Positions 10,590 through 20,226 of a DNA stretch of 64,000 bases are shown here, piece by piece. The stretch's first letter is position 1. The number at the start of each line of letters is the position of its first letter. The stretch is from Bacteroides cellulosilyticus (GTDB lineage: Bacteria; Bacteroidota; Bacteroidia; Bacteroidales; Bacteroidaceae). The stretch is from NCBI RefSeq assembly GCF_020091405.1, contig NZ_CP081903.1:1364001-1428000 (forward strand), given 5' to 3'. The notes under the pieces were generated by a model. The model saw only the letters and a program-made list of their open reading frames with translations. It searched no databases and was not told the origin of the DNA. The position numbers and the translations under genes are program-made.

Positions 10590-10620
10590 ACCCGGCAGTA
10601 GTAAATATGAGTATCAATAT

Positions 10621-10656
10621 TGTTTCGTATACTATCACCATTCCGATTCCGAAACA
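10621..10656 (-). promoter_or_regulatory. Inverted repeat, candidate operator of PUL 1
   Basis: TGTTTCG (10621-10627) is repeated as CGAAACA (10650-10656) with 22 bp between the arms. It begins 31 bp upstream of the -7 box of the symporter operon, in the position expected for an HTCS AraC-type activator. Assignment to the neighbouring HTCS is inference. Confidence 0.4.
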
Positions 10657-10722
10657 TCCATTATAGTAAATGAAACATGCTACTTCGGATCAGGTACAAA
10701 TATTCCTTTTTCAGGTTATCAC

Positions 10723-13503
10723 TCATAAAGAATCTTCATTCTTCAATGCCATACGTTTAAGAAATGCAGTAGGTAATTCCTTATAGAATTCACGATAACA
10801 TTTAGTGAAATAGGCCGGCGATGAGAACCCTACCCGGTATGCAATCTCCGCAACGGCAAGATCTGTTGTAGACAATAGTTTTTTAGCTTTTTGCAAACGA
10901 TACACCCTAAGCAGTTCATTGGGAGAATAACCGGTCTGTTCTTTTATTCTCCGGTAAAGTTGTACACGAGACAAGCCTATAGACTGCCCGAAAGCCTCTA
11001 CTTTAAAGCCACTATCGGCAATGTGACTATCCATCAAGGCATATATCTTTTCCATGAACAGGCGCCCTTCCAGTTTTACTCCGTCATTGGGTGTAGAATC
11101 TGCCTCATTCAAAATCGCTTTTGCATCCTTCCTGCTTTTAATCAAATTCTTGACGTAAGCCAGTAAAAGAGACGAATCGAAGGGTTTCTCAAAATAAATG
11201 TCCGCTCCGCAATCAATGCCTTTTATCTTCTGACTGCTTAGCGTCAAGGCCGACAATAGAATGACAGGAATGTGATGCGTTATGGATTCACCTTTTAAAC
11301 GCCGACAGAGTTCAAAGCCATCCATCATGGGCATCATTACATCTGCAATCACCAGGTCAGGCAAATACTGAGAAGCCAGTTTAAGTCCGTACTGACCATT
11401 CTTCGCCAGCAAAACAATATATTCTGTTTGCAGCAGGTTGCAAATGAAGTTCAGTATATCCAGATTGTCATCCACCACTAAGATGACAGGTTTATTTCTC
11501 TCATTCAGAAGAAGTGTTTGATTGCCAAGGTCTATGTTATCTCCTTCTTCATCATTGTTTTTAGTTTCCAACGAGAAAGTCTGTCCTTCTATAGTTGCAT
11601 TGAGATAAGGCAGAATAACATAAAATTCCGATCCTTTACCTACTTCACTTTTCACCCTGATATCCCCTCCATGAAGTTCTGCAAAAGCTTTTGCAACAGC
11701 CAGGCCGATACCCGAACCTGATGAATAGTTATCGACTTTGAAGAAACGGTCGAATATGTTCTCTATATATTCAGGATCAATCCCGACCCCGGTATCGGAG
11801 ATTTTAATGACAGCCTTCTTTTCATTCGCATCCCATTCGTTGTACAAATCCACCCGTATCGTTCCTCCCTGATTCGTAAATTCAAGGGCATTCGATAATA
11901 GATTGTAAAACAGACGTTCTATCTTATTGTAATCAAGAGCCATTTCAAAATTCGCGGCATCTTCTGTTACATGAATACAAAACTTAATGCTCTTTCGCTT
12001 AATGGCAGGACAAAAGGCCTTACTCCACCCCTCGATACAATCTTTCAGATTCGCTTGTGACAGGTTCAGCGCCAGCTTTCCATTCTCATATTTCCTAAAA
12101 TCAAGAAGTTGCTTAACCAAGCGGTGAAGGATGATAGCATTCCGTTTTACCATTACCAACAGGTCGTATTGATCATGCTTCATCTGATGATTCTGCAACA
12201 ACAGCTCGACCGGTTCTATAATAAGTGTCAGGGGAGTCAGAAAGTCATGTGAAATGGTAGTGTAGAAGTGCAATTTCGATTGTGTAGCTTCCTCTAATTG
12301 TCTTCTCTGCAACTCCAGTTGCTCATTCTTATCTTCAATATCCTTGTTCTTTTGAGATAATTCATTGTTGTGTTGTTTATTCTTCCGGAATGCATTCATC
12401 AGCAGATAAAGAAACAGCAGTAACAAAACCAGAATAATGACAGAGCAATATAAAAGCACCTGCTGGCGTGCATACAATGAGATATTTTTATTAATGTCTT
12501 TATTCAGTGAGAATATCTTATCGCTTTGTCCATTCATATACCTTGCCTGAAGCTTCAATATTCTGGCATTCGTATGATCCACCTGAGTAGTAGGCAGGAT
12601 CGTCTCCCGTTCGAACGGCTTATTTTGCAGGATATTCATGGCAAGCTCCATTATCTTATCCCCTCCTGTAGCATTCACAAACGAAGCTGCTAAAACTCCA
12701 TCCAATATCATATCGACACCGTATCCATCTTCAGCAAGCCCATCAATACCCACAAAGGTGATCTCCTTCTCTCTTCCCTCCGCTTTCACAACCTTATATG
12801 CACCCTTAGCCATCCGATCATTGTGGGCAAACACCAGATCTATTTCCGGATTCAGCTGCAATGCCTCTTCCATTTTCTTTTCTCCAATGCTTTCCAGGAA
12901 AATACCACTCTCCGAATAAATAATCTCTATATCCTTATATTTATTAACGACAGACATAAATCCCTCATGCCTTTCAATTGTAGGAGAAGCACCTTCTGTA
13001 CCCTTAATCTCAACAATCTTTCCTTTCCCTTTCAGGTATTTCACTATAAATTCACCTGCCAAAGCACCTATTTCATAATTATCAGGACCGATATATGCAG
13101 TGAACTTATCTGAACGTATCTTCCTGTCGCTGATAATAATGGGGATATTACTTTTGTATGCCATCTCAACAGCAGGGGTAACAGGTGCCGATTCATTGGG
13201 AGAGATAATCATGAGATCCACCTTTTTCTTCATGAGATAAGCTATATCTTCAGCCTGTTTAGCATTATTGTCATTAGCGGAGCAGAAGATAACATCTATA
13301 TTCCCCCTGAACATAGCCTCCAGAAAAATTTCTTTATTCAACTTGTCACGCCACTCGTCATCACTACATTGTGATACTCCTATCAAATATCTTTTCTCCT
13401 CATTTTGCCGACAAGAAAAAGATATAAGCATCAAAAATGATATTCCTATCAATAGTGATACTCTCCTTAATTTACATTCAATTCCTATCATCATGTTCTT
13501 CAT
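10723..13503 (-). CDS. Hybrid two-component system regulator with periplasmic sugar-binding sensor (HTCS)
   Basis: A single-chain sensor, kinase and transcription factor of about 926 residues controlling PUL 1. Domains in order are a signal/anchor (about 1-35), a type I periplasmic sugar-binding domain (about 40-330, starting YLIGVSQCSDDEWR, ribose/fructose-binding-protein fold), a transmembrane helix (YCSVIILVLLLLFLYLLM), a coiled linker, a histidine kinase, a receiver and an AraC-type helix-turn-helix. The kinase H-box is ISHDFLTPLT, unlike the usual HEIRTP. Its ATP site has NLLSNALEF, DTGVGI and GSGIGL. The receiver has VIADVMMP as phosphoacceptor. The architecture matches the fructose-sensing BT1754 type. 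I place the start at 13503 (MKNMMIG) because an upstream in-frame ATG at 13530 lies inside a perfect -7 promoter box. The Cys after the hydrophobic stretch (SFSC) resembles a lipobox, which would be odd for a membrane-spanning kinase. Confidence 0.9.
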   Translation of the reverse strand: MKNMMIGIECKLRRVSLLIGISFLMLISFSCRQNEEKRYLIGVSQCSDDEWRDKLNKEIFLEAMFRGNIDVIFCSANDNNAKQAEDIAYLMKKKVDLMIISPNESAPVTPAVEMAYKSNIPIIISDRKIRSDKFTAYIGPDNYEIGALAGEFIVKYLKGKGKIVEIKGTEGASPTIERHEGFMSVVNKYKDIEIIYSESGIFLESIGEKKMEEALQLNPEIDLVFAHNDRMAKGAYKVVKAEGREKEITFVGIDGLAEDGYGVDMILDGVLAASFVNATGGDKIMELAMNILQNKPFERETILPTTQVDHTNARILKLQARYMNGQSDKIFSLNKDINKNISLYARQQVLLYCSVIILVLLLLFLYLLMNAFRKNKQHNNELSQKNKDIEDKNEQLELQRRQLEEATQSKLHFYTTISHDFLTPLTLIIEPVELLLQNHQMKHDQYDLLVMVKRNAIILHRLVKQLLDFRKYENGKLALNLSQANLKDCIEGWSKAFCPAIKRKSIKFCIHVTEDAANFEMALDYNKIERLFYNLLSNALEFTNQGGTIRVDLYNEWDANEKKAVIKISDTGVGIDPEYIENIFDRFFKVDNYSSGSGIGLAVAKAFAELHGGDIRVKSEVGKGSEFYVILPYLNATIEGQTFSLETKNNDEEGDNIDLGNQTLLLNERNKPVILVVDDNLDILNFICNLLQTEYIVLLAKNGQYGLKLASQYLPDLVIADVMMPMMDGFELCRRLKGESITHHIPVILLSALTLSSQKIKGIDCGADIYFEKPFDSSLLLAYVKNLIKSRKDAKAILNEADSTPNDGVKLEGRLFMEKIYALMDSHIADSGFKVEAFGQSIGLSRVQLYRRIKEQTGYSPNELLRVYRLQKAKKLLSTTDLAVAEIAYRVGFSSPAYFTKCYREFYKELPTAFLKRMALKNEDSL

Positions 13504-13523
13504 GTATATTGATTCAGTAATCG

Positions 13524-13531
13524 CAAACATA
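13524..13531 (-). promoter_or_regulatory. -7 promoter box of the PUL 1 HTCS gene
   Basis: Minus-strand TATGTTTG matches TAnnTTTG exactly. The box contains the in-frame ATG at 13530, so that ATG cannot lie on the mRNA, which favours the start at 13503. Confidence 0.55.
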
Positions 13532-13646
13532 ATGATTTAAACAGAAGTTCAATATAACAGATGATTCATATAATATTATAATATCATTTATCAGGGTTTT
13601 GGAGAAAGAAAAAACAGCAATATTCTATCATGTTGACAGAAATATA

Positions 13647-13712
13647 GGATACTGATAAAGCATTGATATATTGCAAAATCTTGAAGGAATATAAAAATCC
13701 GGATACTGATAA
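13647..13712. repeat. 12-bp direct repeat pair
   Basis: GGATACTGATAA occurs at 13647-13658 and again at 13701-13712, 54 bp apart, in the gap between the HTCS gene and the TPR kinase gene. It lies more than 110 bp upstream of the HTCS -7 box. The function is not known; it could be a distal binding site. Confidence 0.5.
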
Positions 13713-13718
13713 GGAATG

Positions 13719-13734
13719 ACAGTACGCTTACTGT
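13719..13734 (-). terminator. Short hairpin after the TPR kinase gene
   Basis: ACAGTA and TACTGT pair across a 4-nt loop directly downstream of the kinase stop. No U-tract follows, so termination activity is doubtful. Confidence 0.3.
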
Positions 13735-13739
13735 ATTCT

Positions 13740-15734
13740 TCACATCGACACACAGAAAATAATACGGGTACCTTGAGTGTAGCCTTTATCAATCATCAGG
13801 TATCCACCCAGCCTTTCCGCAACGATACGGCAAATAGACAAACCGAGTCCTGCTCCCTGACTAAAATTATCCAACTTCACAAAGCGCTCAAAAACACGCT
13901 CCTGTTCCTCGACAGGAATACCGATCCCGGTATCTGTAACCGTGAAAATCAATTGATTCTCTTCTTTCTTAACCTCATAGGCTAATGTAACGGAACCCTC
14001 ATGAGTGAACTTCGATGCATTACCCAGCAGGTTGTCGAGTACCTGCACTATATAATTATAATTACTGTTTATGATCAGTTCATCACAGGCTGGTTCAAAA
14101 ACGAGCTTTACGCCCGGGTCGAAGGATGCCCCCGCCGCATCTACCGAAGCTTGGCAACAAGCATTGACATCAACAGCATTATGCTTGATTTCAACCTCAC
14201 TGTCGAGAATGGAAATATCAAGGATATCACCTACCAGCTTCAATAATAGCTTGCTGTTACTCTCAATCAATGCAACATATTGCCCGATGTCTTCCTTTTC
14301 ATCAAGCATATCAACCAATACCCCGGAGAATCCGACAATGGAGTTAAGCGGAGTACGGATTTCATGGGACATATTCTGAATGAACATTGTTTTCAGCCAA
14401 TTACTCTGTTCAGCAAGCTCTTTGGCTTTACGCAGTTCCTCCTCGGCTTTAATTAATGTACGATTCTGCTCGTCCAGTTTATTTTTTGCCCTATGCAACT
14501 TTGCATTGAGTTTTCTCTGTTGCCACAAGAAGATAACGACGACACATAAAATACCTATAACAGAGAATAAAATGGTCCGGGTATTTTGCAGTTGTTTCTT
14601 CTGAGAAATCTTCTCCAGACGTACCTTTTCAGCATTGAGCTGCTGCAAATTCAGCATGGTAGCAAACTCACTGGTGGTGATTTCTTCATTCCTTTCTCTC
14701 TCCTTCTTCTGTTCCAACAGAAAATCGCGGTATAACCCGGCTGCTTCTTCTTTACGATTCATATCCCAAAGAATATCCGCCTTCATTTTTCTCAGTAGCA
14801 CCAGGGTCGTCAGATTGTTTTTCTTCTTCAGTTCGTTTTCCCGTTCATCCAATACGCTAAGGGCCTTATTATAGTTGCCCACCCTCCAGTTATAATCAAT
14901 CTCTACATCATATAAATAGTGGATATGACGTTTCATTGAAGGTTCTTCCATATACATTCGCCTACATTCCTCCAATGCCTTGCGGGCAGCTGCTGTATCT
15001 CCTTGTGCAAGATAGAGTGATACATAAACCAGTTTGGCCGTCACTTCATGATAAGTGGTTTTAGAGGTTTTGAGTGCCTTTTTAAGAAGTTCGGGAGCTT
15101 TTTCCGCTTCGCCCAGATCAATGTATATCTTTGCGGCATCACTATACTGACAGGATATATTATATCTTACCACATTGGCATTCTCAAAAATATCAATCTC
15201 TTTAAGCATGAACTCCTGAGATTTTTTCACTAAACCCTTAGCCCCATATACATTGGCCAATGCATAATAGCACTCAGCAATACTTCCCTGATCTTTCTCA
15301 CCTTTGGCCTCCTGCAACATCTTTTCAGCTTCAAGAAGAGCAATGTTATATTCTCCCTGTATGATATAATAGTTAACCAACCTGGCAGCCCACGCCCAGT
15401 AGTAAAGTTCTGCATTACCGACCCTTCTGGCATATTGTTTTAAGCGATTGACTCCGGCTATGATGCTATCTGTACGGTTCTCACCCTGTCCGTAATAGTA
15501 ATAGTCCACCTTGGCTCCCAAAGCTATCTTAGCCATCACCGTATCGTTGCACCTGATTGCCATATCGAACAATGTATCCGATGCTGCAAGAACAATGGGA
15601 TCAGTAGGATCATTGAAATACTGTTTATAGTAAGCACGCATGCTTTTAATATCAGTAGAGTCTACATTTTGGGGTGAAATAGTTCCTACAACCAAATGCA
15701 AAAGAACACAGGCAAGAATCGTTTTTTTCAGCAT
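13740..15734 (-). CDS. TPR-containing sensor histidine kinase, no receiver domain
   Basis: A 664-residue membrane histidine kinase. A signal peptide (residues 1-20) precedes a periplasmic helical region with several tetratricopeptide-like repeats (about 60-370). One transmembrane helix follows ([17 protein letters not shown], about 388-405), then a coiled coil and the kinase core. The H-box is [15 protein letters not shown] (about 455), the N-box NLLGNASKF, and the G-boxes DTGIGI and GAGLGLS. No receiver or DNA-binding domain is fused and no response regulator gene is adjacent, so the partner must be encoded elsewhere. The ligand is unknown. It is transcribed away from the HTCS region and is probably a stand-alone gene. 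Confidence 0.88.
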   Translation of the reverse strand: MLKKTILACVLLHLVVGTISPQNVDSTDIKSMRAYYKQYFNDPTDPIVLAASDTLFDMAIRCNDTVMAKIALGAKVDYYYYGQGENRTDSIIAGVNRLKQYARRVGNAELYYWAWAARLVNYYIIQGEYNIALLEAEKMLQEAKGEKDQGSIAECYYALANVYGAKGLVKKSQEFMLKEIDIFENANVVRYNISCQYSDAAKIYIDLGEAEKAPELLKKALKTSKTTYHEVTAKLVYVSLYLAQGDTAAARKALEECRRMYMEEPSMKRHIHYLYDVEIDYNWRVGNYNKALSVLDERENELKKKNNLTTLVLLRKMKADILWDMNRKEEAAGLYRDFLLEQKKERERNEEITTSEFATMLNLQQLNAEKVRLEKISQKKQLQNTRTILFSVIGILCVVVIFLWQQRKLNAKLHRAKNKLDEQNRTLIKAEEELRKAKELAEQSNWLKTMFIQNMSHEIRTPLNSIVGFSGVLVDMLDEKEDIGQYVALIESNSKLLLKLVGDILDISILDSEVEIKHNAVDVNACCQASVDAAGASFDPGVKLVFEPACDELIINSNYNYIVQVLDNLLGNASKFTHEGSVTLAYEVKKEENQLIFTVTDTGIGIPVEEQERVFERFVKLDNFSQGAGLGLSICRIVAERLGGYLMIDKGYTQGTRIIFCVSM

Positions 15735-15903
15735 AAGTTATTTGTCTGTTGTATGTTATATGATGATAAAGATATGTTTTATCTGTGAAATAAAATATCC
15801 CCCTACCTCACAAGACAGACTAATTGATGATTTTTACCTTTTTATTGCATATAATAAGCATTGTTTAGGATAACAACAGCAAATAAGCAAGCAAACGTTC
15901 ATC

Positions 15904-17763
15904 TCATTTATAGAACCTATTGATAGAAAGAATAGCTTCATTCAACTTCCTAGTATCTATTTTATAATCTTCCAAGGGGTTCAAAAGGCTATCACTGATT
16001 TCTATGCAGCCAGAGGGTTGTTTTTCCAAAATTGTATGGTTGTCCACAATAAAGGCATAGTCCAGATAATCGCCTACAACGTGCCAATTGCGTGAGCAGG
16101 TATCGGTGAGGAGATGCCCCATGCTATAGTCCGAAGGGGGACTGGTCACCCCCAACACTTCAGTCATCAAAGTAGGTACAAAATCATAATGGGTGGTGAC
16201 ATGACGGTACGTATGCGATGGCTTTCCCGGGTCATATAATAAGAAAGGTATATGCGTCTGTACAGGCGAGTAATTGCTGCCATGCCCCCAATAGTTCTTG
16301 TGATTTTCATTAAACTCCTGTCCATGGTCGCCTGTAATGATAACAAGTGTATTATCCAGTAACTTCTTCTCAGCAAGTTTCTGCAAGACACAACCAGCCA
16401 GAGAGTCCACCTCCGCCATGCAGTTGTAATATAGATTCAAGAAAGGAGTCGGATCAATATTGTTATCCAATTTCATATAGTCTGCAAACTCCCAAGTGGG
16501 TTTAAAACGGTAGAGCTTGTCCTTAGAAAGTTCGATTCCATGTGCCAAGTCGTAAAAAAGAAATGAGAAGAATGGTTGTGTACCACTCCCTAAAGTATCA
16601 AGTGATTGAAGGTAATCCGTCGTAATACGGCAGTCACGATCGTAGACAGTCTCTCCCGGTGTATGAGTACGCAAGTTAGGAACTTTCGAAAAGAGTATTT
16701 TAGCAAATGGCGGGCTGACAAGGGTGGCACTAGGGTAAATACCTATCCGGTAGTTCTGCGCCAATAATTCTTCTATCAGTAAGGGCTGAATGCCTGACAA
16801 CTCAAAATCGCTCCAATAAATGGAAGAAAGGCTGAAGAAAAGCCCAAAGATACTGCCGCGTGTACCGTTACTGCTACTCAGGTGGGAGGTGAAGTTACTG
16901 CAACTATCGGCAAAGTGAGTGATGCAGGGCATTACATCTGGGTTAAAAGCACGATAGTTCCACGAATCGATGGTTATCAGCACTACATTCTTAGAGGTAG
17001 AATGAACTCGGTGCTCCAGAGAATGTACCGGATAGTTGAGATCCGTGGTCTGCTTTTTATTCTTGAAATTCATCTTGATGACATCTTCGGATGAGACTAC
17101 TCCTAATTTTATCATCAGCCGGGTAGCTGTCAGCGGAAAATAATAAGGCAGACATGAAGCACTGCGAATCACCGAAGGTTTCTGCATAACGGCTGCATAA
17201 GCATGGTAAAGATTGGAAAACAGTGCAAATAGAATCAGCACTGAAAGTGCCGGCCAGAAACCGCAGCGATGAAAACGATCATAACAACGTCCGGCAAGCA
17301 ACCGCAGCAGAGTATTAACGGCAAACACACCCAACAGCACCCCAGCCATTTTGAGGTAAAGCCAGGGGCTGAACGTGAAAATCTCACTATTCCCCTCGCC
17401 AAGCAAGAGATTTAGAACGAAGCCATTAATGTGGAATTTATAGAGGCTGTATACACTACCGTCTATATAAGCAAGAGCATTGAGCAGCGTTACAAGAATA
17501 ACGTGTACCATAGCAGCAGCTTTACTATGCCGTACAATAAGCGCCACCATCATGGACACTGCATAGGGTATAAATGCCCACAAGGCAGCATGCGAACAAG
17601 CAGCCGTTACATAAAAGAACCATCCGCCGACATCCATTACAGAAAGCCGAGGACTATTAATGAGATAAAAAAAGAACTGTACGGTAATCGTCAGCACCGA
17701 AATAGCATAAAAGATAAATCCTTTGCCCCACAAACTTCGCAACTGCATTTTTTGCATTACCAT
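15904..17763 (-). CDS. YejM/PbgA-like inner-membrane protein with sulfatase-fold periplasmic domain
   Basis: A 619-residue protein with five predicted membrane helices in the first ~190 residues and a periplasmic alkaline-phosphatase/sulfatase-fold domain (about 245-590). The helix arrangement and the stretch SSSNGTRGSIFGLFF resemble the YejM/PbgA (DUF3413) family of enterobacteria, which senses or handles lipopolysaccharide at the inner membrane. The Thr in NGTRG takes the nucleophile position of phospho- or sulfotransferases of this fold, and TGDHGQEFNENH and HGSNYSPVQTH supply metal-ligand-like Asp/His residues. Whether it is catalytic or only a lipid sensor cannot be told. Met1, Met3 and Met6 are all possible starts. 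No linked gene supports a PUL role. Confidence 0.75.
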   Translation of the reverse strand: MVMQKMQLRSLWGKGFIFYAISVLTITVQFFFYLINSPRLSVMDVGGWFFYVTAACSHAALWAFIPYAVSMMVALIVRHSKAAAMVHVILVTLLNALAYIDGSVYSLYKFHINGFVLNLLLGEGNSEIFTFSPWLYLKMAGVLLGVFAVNTLLRLLAGRCYDRFHRCGFWPALSVLILFALFSNLYHAYAAVMQKPSVIRSASCLPYYFPLTATRLMIKLGVVSSEDVIKMNFKNKKQTTDLNYPVHSLEHRVHSTSKNVVLITIDSWNYRAFNPDVMPCITHFADSCSNFTSHLSSSNGTRGSIFGLFFSLSSIYWSDFELSGIQPLLIEELLAQNYRIGIYPSATLVSPPFAKILFSKVPNLRTHTPGETVYDRDCRITTDYLQSLDTLGSGTQPFFSFLFYDLAHGIELSKDKLYRFKPTWEFADYMKLDNNIDPTPFLNLYYNCMAEVDSLAGCVLQKLAEKKLLDNTLVIITGDHGQEFNENHKNYWGHGSNYSPVQTHIPFLLYDPGKPSHTYRHVTTHYDFVPTLMTEVLGVTSPPSDYSMGHLLTDTCSRNWHVVGDYLDYAFIVDNHTILEKQPSGCIEISDSLLNPLEDYKIDTRKLNEAILSINRFYK

Positions 17764-18064
17764 TATTATAAAGTTTTGTCGCCTATAGCTTTCCCCTGAT
17801 TTGGCAATAGTTAAAAAAAGACGTAGGAATCTATACCAACTTCTTCTCCATACCCACTACTTTGTAAGCCTAAACATGGAGAATAGCACTCTGTAAACGT
17901 CTTGTCATGTATTATTTAGAATCGCTTCCACGCTTGGAAACTATGATTCAGATGCAAAGGAAATAATTTTATTCATACAGGGCAAAGTTCTTTTCAAAAA
18001 AAATTCGCTTTGCACTACATTAACACTTCACATGCAGCACAAAGCGAACATTTCTATATCGATG
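17764..18064. other. Intergenic region between the YejM-like gene and the esterase gene
   Basis: Apart from the terminator at 17996-18048, nothing recognisable is seen. No TAnnTTTG box was found for the YejM-like gene. Confidence 0.6.
17996..18048 (-). terminator. Rho-independent terminator of the esterase gene
   Basis: On the minus strand, TTCGCTTTG (from 18048) pairs with CAAAGCGAA (to 18004) across a 27-nt loop. Eight T residues follow immediately (17996-18003). It begins 16 bp after the esterase stop. Confidence 0.8.
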
Positions 18065-20023
18065 TTATTTCTGCGTCACCCCTTTCCAGTCATCCGTACG
18101 GAAAGGTGAAGCCGGAAGGCCGGCACCATTATATAAGTTACAAACCGGATTGTTGGCCCATGCGTAACGCACGGCAACGGGATACGGCACATCGGGAGAA
18201 CTCACCACAATCTTATCACCCTGTATTTCGGCCTTCGCCCAGTGGAATTTATGATCACGACCGGCAATGGCAAAGCCTTGCAATGCCTTCCCGTCACTAC
18301 TCTTTAAGCCACCATCCGTATGATCAAAAGAAAGGATGATCTTATCCCCATCTACCTGATAGGAACGATAGACGGGACCGGAATAAGGAATTTGTTCTCC
18401 GTACGTCTTGGCACGGGCCACCAATGCCAGGCGATGTCCAACGGCCTGTTTATCTTTCGGGTGGATGTCATTGGCATCGCCTTTGTCAATAATCACAGCC
18501 ATTCCGGTATTCGCTACCGACAATGTACGCTCTTGTGCTTCACGAAGTTCCGCCCAGTCAGAATCAACGGGGTTTGGAGACACTTGCATAAAGTTGGCCA
18601 ACTGCACAAAATAGAATGGAAAATCCTGCCCCCAGTCCTTACGCCAGTTCTCGATAACCAGCGGGAAAAGCTCACGATACTGATAGGCACGGGAAGCATT
18701 GTTTTCCCCCTGATACCAGATAGCACCACGGATACTGTAAGGCACCAGCGGATGGATCATAGCATTGTATAAAGATGTCGGCAGATTGGGGTCCTCGGAC
18801 ATATCCTTCGGAAACATACCCTCTTTCCGGGCATCGGCGGCTATCTGATATTTCCATTCACCGGCCAGGCTGATTTGTTCTCCATTGTCTGAACGGAGAT
18901 AAAGCTCATCCGGCATGCCACAGCCACCGCCTGTATCTGTCACACGGACAGCCAGCGTAAGCGGTCCTGCTTTCACCAGCTTACCCGGAACGGTGTAATT
19001 GCGTTGAACAGAATAGCCATCCGTACGGCCCACTTCCCGACCATTCCAATACGTTATATCATTATCATCAATGGCTCCTAAAACTAACTGCACCTTCTTA
19101 CCTGCCCAGGATGCAGGAATATCGACGGTGCGGCGAAGCCAGATCAGTCCGTCAAAATCACCAAGCCCTTGCTGATCCACCATTCCGGGGAAGTTCAGTT
19201 TGCCCCAGGCTTTATCATCCAGAGATGCCTCAGCCCGTACCGGTTTTCCGGCAGCAAAGCCTTCATCAACGCGATTGTTCCAAGCTTCCAAAGCTTTCAA
19301 ATAGTCCGCTTTCATCGCAGTTTTATCGGGCATTGCACGAATATCTTCCACCACTTTACTAAAATCCGGCATTTCCTGTAACACCTTCCCGCTTATCCAG
19401 GACTCTACATTGGTCCCACCCCAGGAAGTATGAATCAGCCCGACGGGTACATTCTGTTTTTCAGAGATTTCACGACCAAAGAAATAGGCGGTAGCCGAAA
19501 ATTCAGGAACGGTCAGCGGTGAGCATACTTGCCAGCCATTATCACGGATTTTGATATCCGTCTCCGGCTGTGTACTGGTTACATGTTCCACATGCAATAA
19601 ACGGATATTGGGATGATTAGCGGCGGCTATTTCCTTCTCATAATCCATAATCTTTCCCCATCCTTTCAGAGGCATTTCCATATTGGATTGTCCGGAACAG
19701 ATCCATACCTCACCAATCATTACGTTCTTCAACACTAGTTTCTGACCATCGGTCAGTGTAAGCTCATACGGGCCACCCGCTTCAGGGGTACGAACGGAAA
19801 GCTTCCATTTACCCTCCTTATCAGACAGCGTTTCATACGTCTTCCCGTCCCAGGAAGTGGTTATTTTCACCGTTTTCATCGGTTTTGCCTCACCCCAGAT
19901 AGGGGCATCCGCCTGTTGCTGCAACACCATGTTATCCGAAAACATCGGAGGCAATACCACCTTGGCCGAGATTGTACCGGATAACAACAGCAAAGCTGCA
20001 ACTAACATACATTTGTTTTTCAT
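18065..20023 (-). CDS. Sialate O-acetylesterase-like secreted carbohydrate esterase
   Basis: A 652-residue secreted enzyme that removes O-acetyl groups from sugars. The signal peptide ends at GTISA (residue 20). The SGNH-type catalytic serine lies in WICSGQSNMEMP (about residue 110) and the Asp/His pair in DANDIHPKDKQ near residue 540. A jelly-roll insert resembling GH2 sugar-binding domains (VDIPASWAGKKVQLVLGAID, about 300-400) splits the esterase domain, as is typical of this family. The gene is monocistronic, with its own promoter at 20102-20166 and a terminator at 17996-18048. The promoter carries a diverged copy of the PUL 2 operator at identical spacing, suggesting deacetylation of the PUL 2 glycan rather than of sialic acid. 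Confidence 0.88.
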   Translation of the reverse strand: MKNKCMLVAALLLLSGTISAKVVLPPMFSDNMVLQQQADAPIWGEAKPMKTVKITTSWDGKTYETLSDKEGKWKLSVRTPEAGGPYELTLTDGQKLVLKNVMIGEVWICSGQSNMEMPLKGWGKIMDYEKEIAAANHPNIRLLHVEHVTSTQPETDIKIRDNGWQVCSPLTVPEFSATAYFFGREISEKQNVPVGLIHTSWGGTNVESWISGKVLQEMPDFSKVVEDIRAMPDKTAMKADYLKALEAWNNRVDEGFAAGKPVRAEASLDDKAWGKLNFPGMVDQQGLGDFDGLIWLRRTVDIPASWAGKKVQLVLGAIDDNDITYWNGREVGRTDGYSVQRNYTVPGKLVKAGPLTLAVRVTDTGGGCGMPDELYLRSDNGEQISLAGEWKYQIAADARKEGMFPKDMSEDPNLPTSLYNAMIHPLVPYSIRGAIWYQGENNASRAYQYRELFPLVIENWRKDWGQDFPFYFVQLANFMQVSPNPVDSDWAELREAQERTLSVANTGMAVIIDKGDANDIHPKDKQAVGHRLALVARAKTYGEQIPYSGPVYRSYQVDGDKIILSFDHTDGGLKSSDGKALQGFAIAGRDHKFHWAKAEIQGDKIVVSSPDVPYPVAVRYAWANNPVCNLYNGAGLPASPFRTDDWKGVTQK

Positions 20024-20101
20024 ATCAGTTAATTATTGGTTTAAACAGACGCATTGCAAACAGTTGCTTTAATCACATACCACCGTCGCAATATCGGAAA
20101 G

Positions 20102-20166
20102 CAAAGATAGCCAGAATTTCATATTCGAAATAGTGTTATTGCCCTAATAAATGCAATAATCTTTCC
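20102..20166 (-). promoter_or_regulatory. Promoter of the esterase gene with diverged PUL 2 operator
   Basis: The -7 box TATCTTTG (plus-strand CAAAGATA, 20102-20109) is perfect. After exactly 35 bp comes TAATAAATGCAA (20145-20156), matching CAATAAATAGAA at 9 of 12, then N4 and CTTTCC (20161-20166). Confidence 0.5.
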
Positions 20167-20195
20167 ATTTATCACGCTAAATAGAAAGATATTCC

Positions 20196-20203
20196 TACTT
20201 TTG
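20196..20203 (+). promoter_or_regulatory. -7 promoter box for the nucleoside-recognition/ybeY operon
   Basis: TACTTTTG matches TAnnTTTG exactly and ends 23 bp before the ATG at 20227. It is divergent from the esterase promoter, and the two share the 20024-20226 gap. Confidence 0.6.
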
Positions 20204-20226
20204 CACGAAAATCAACGCGTTATTTT

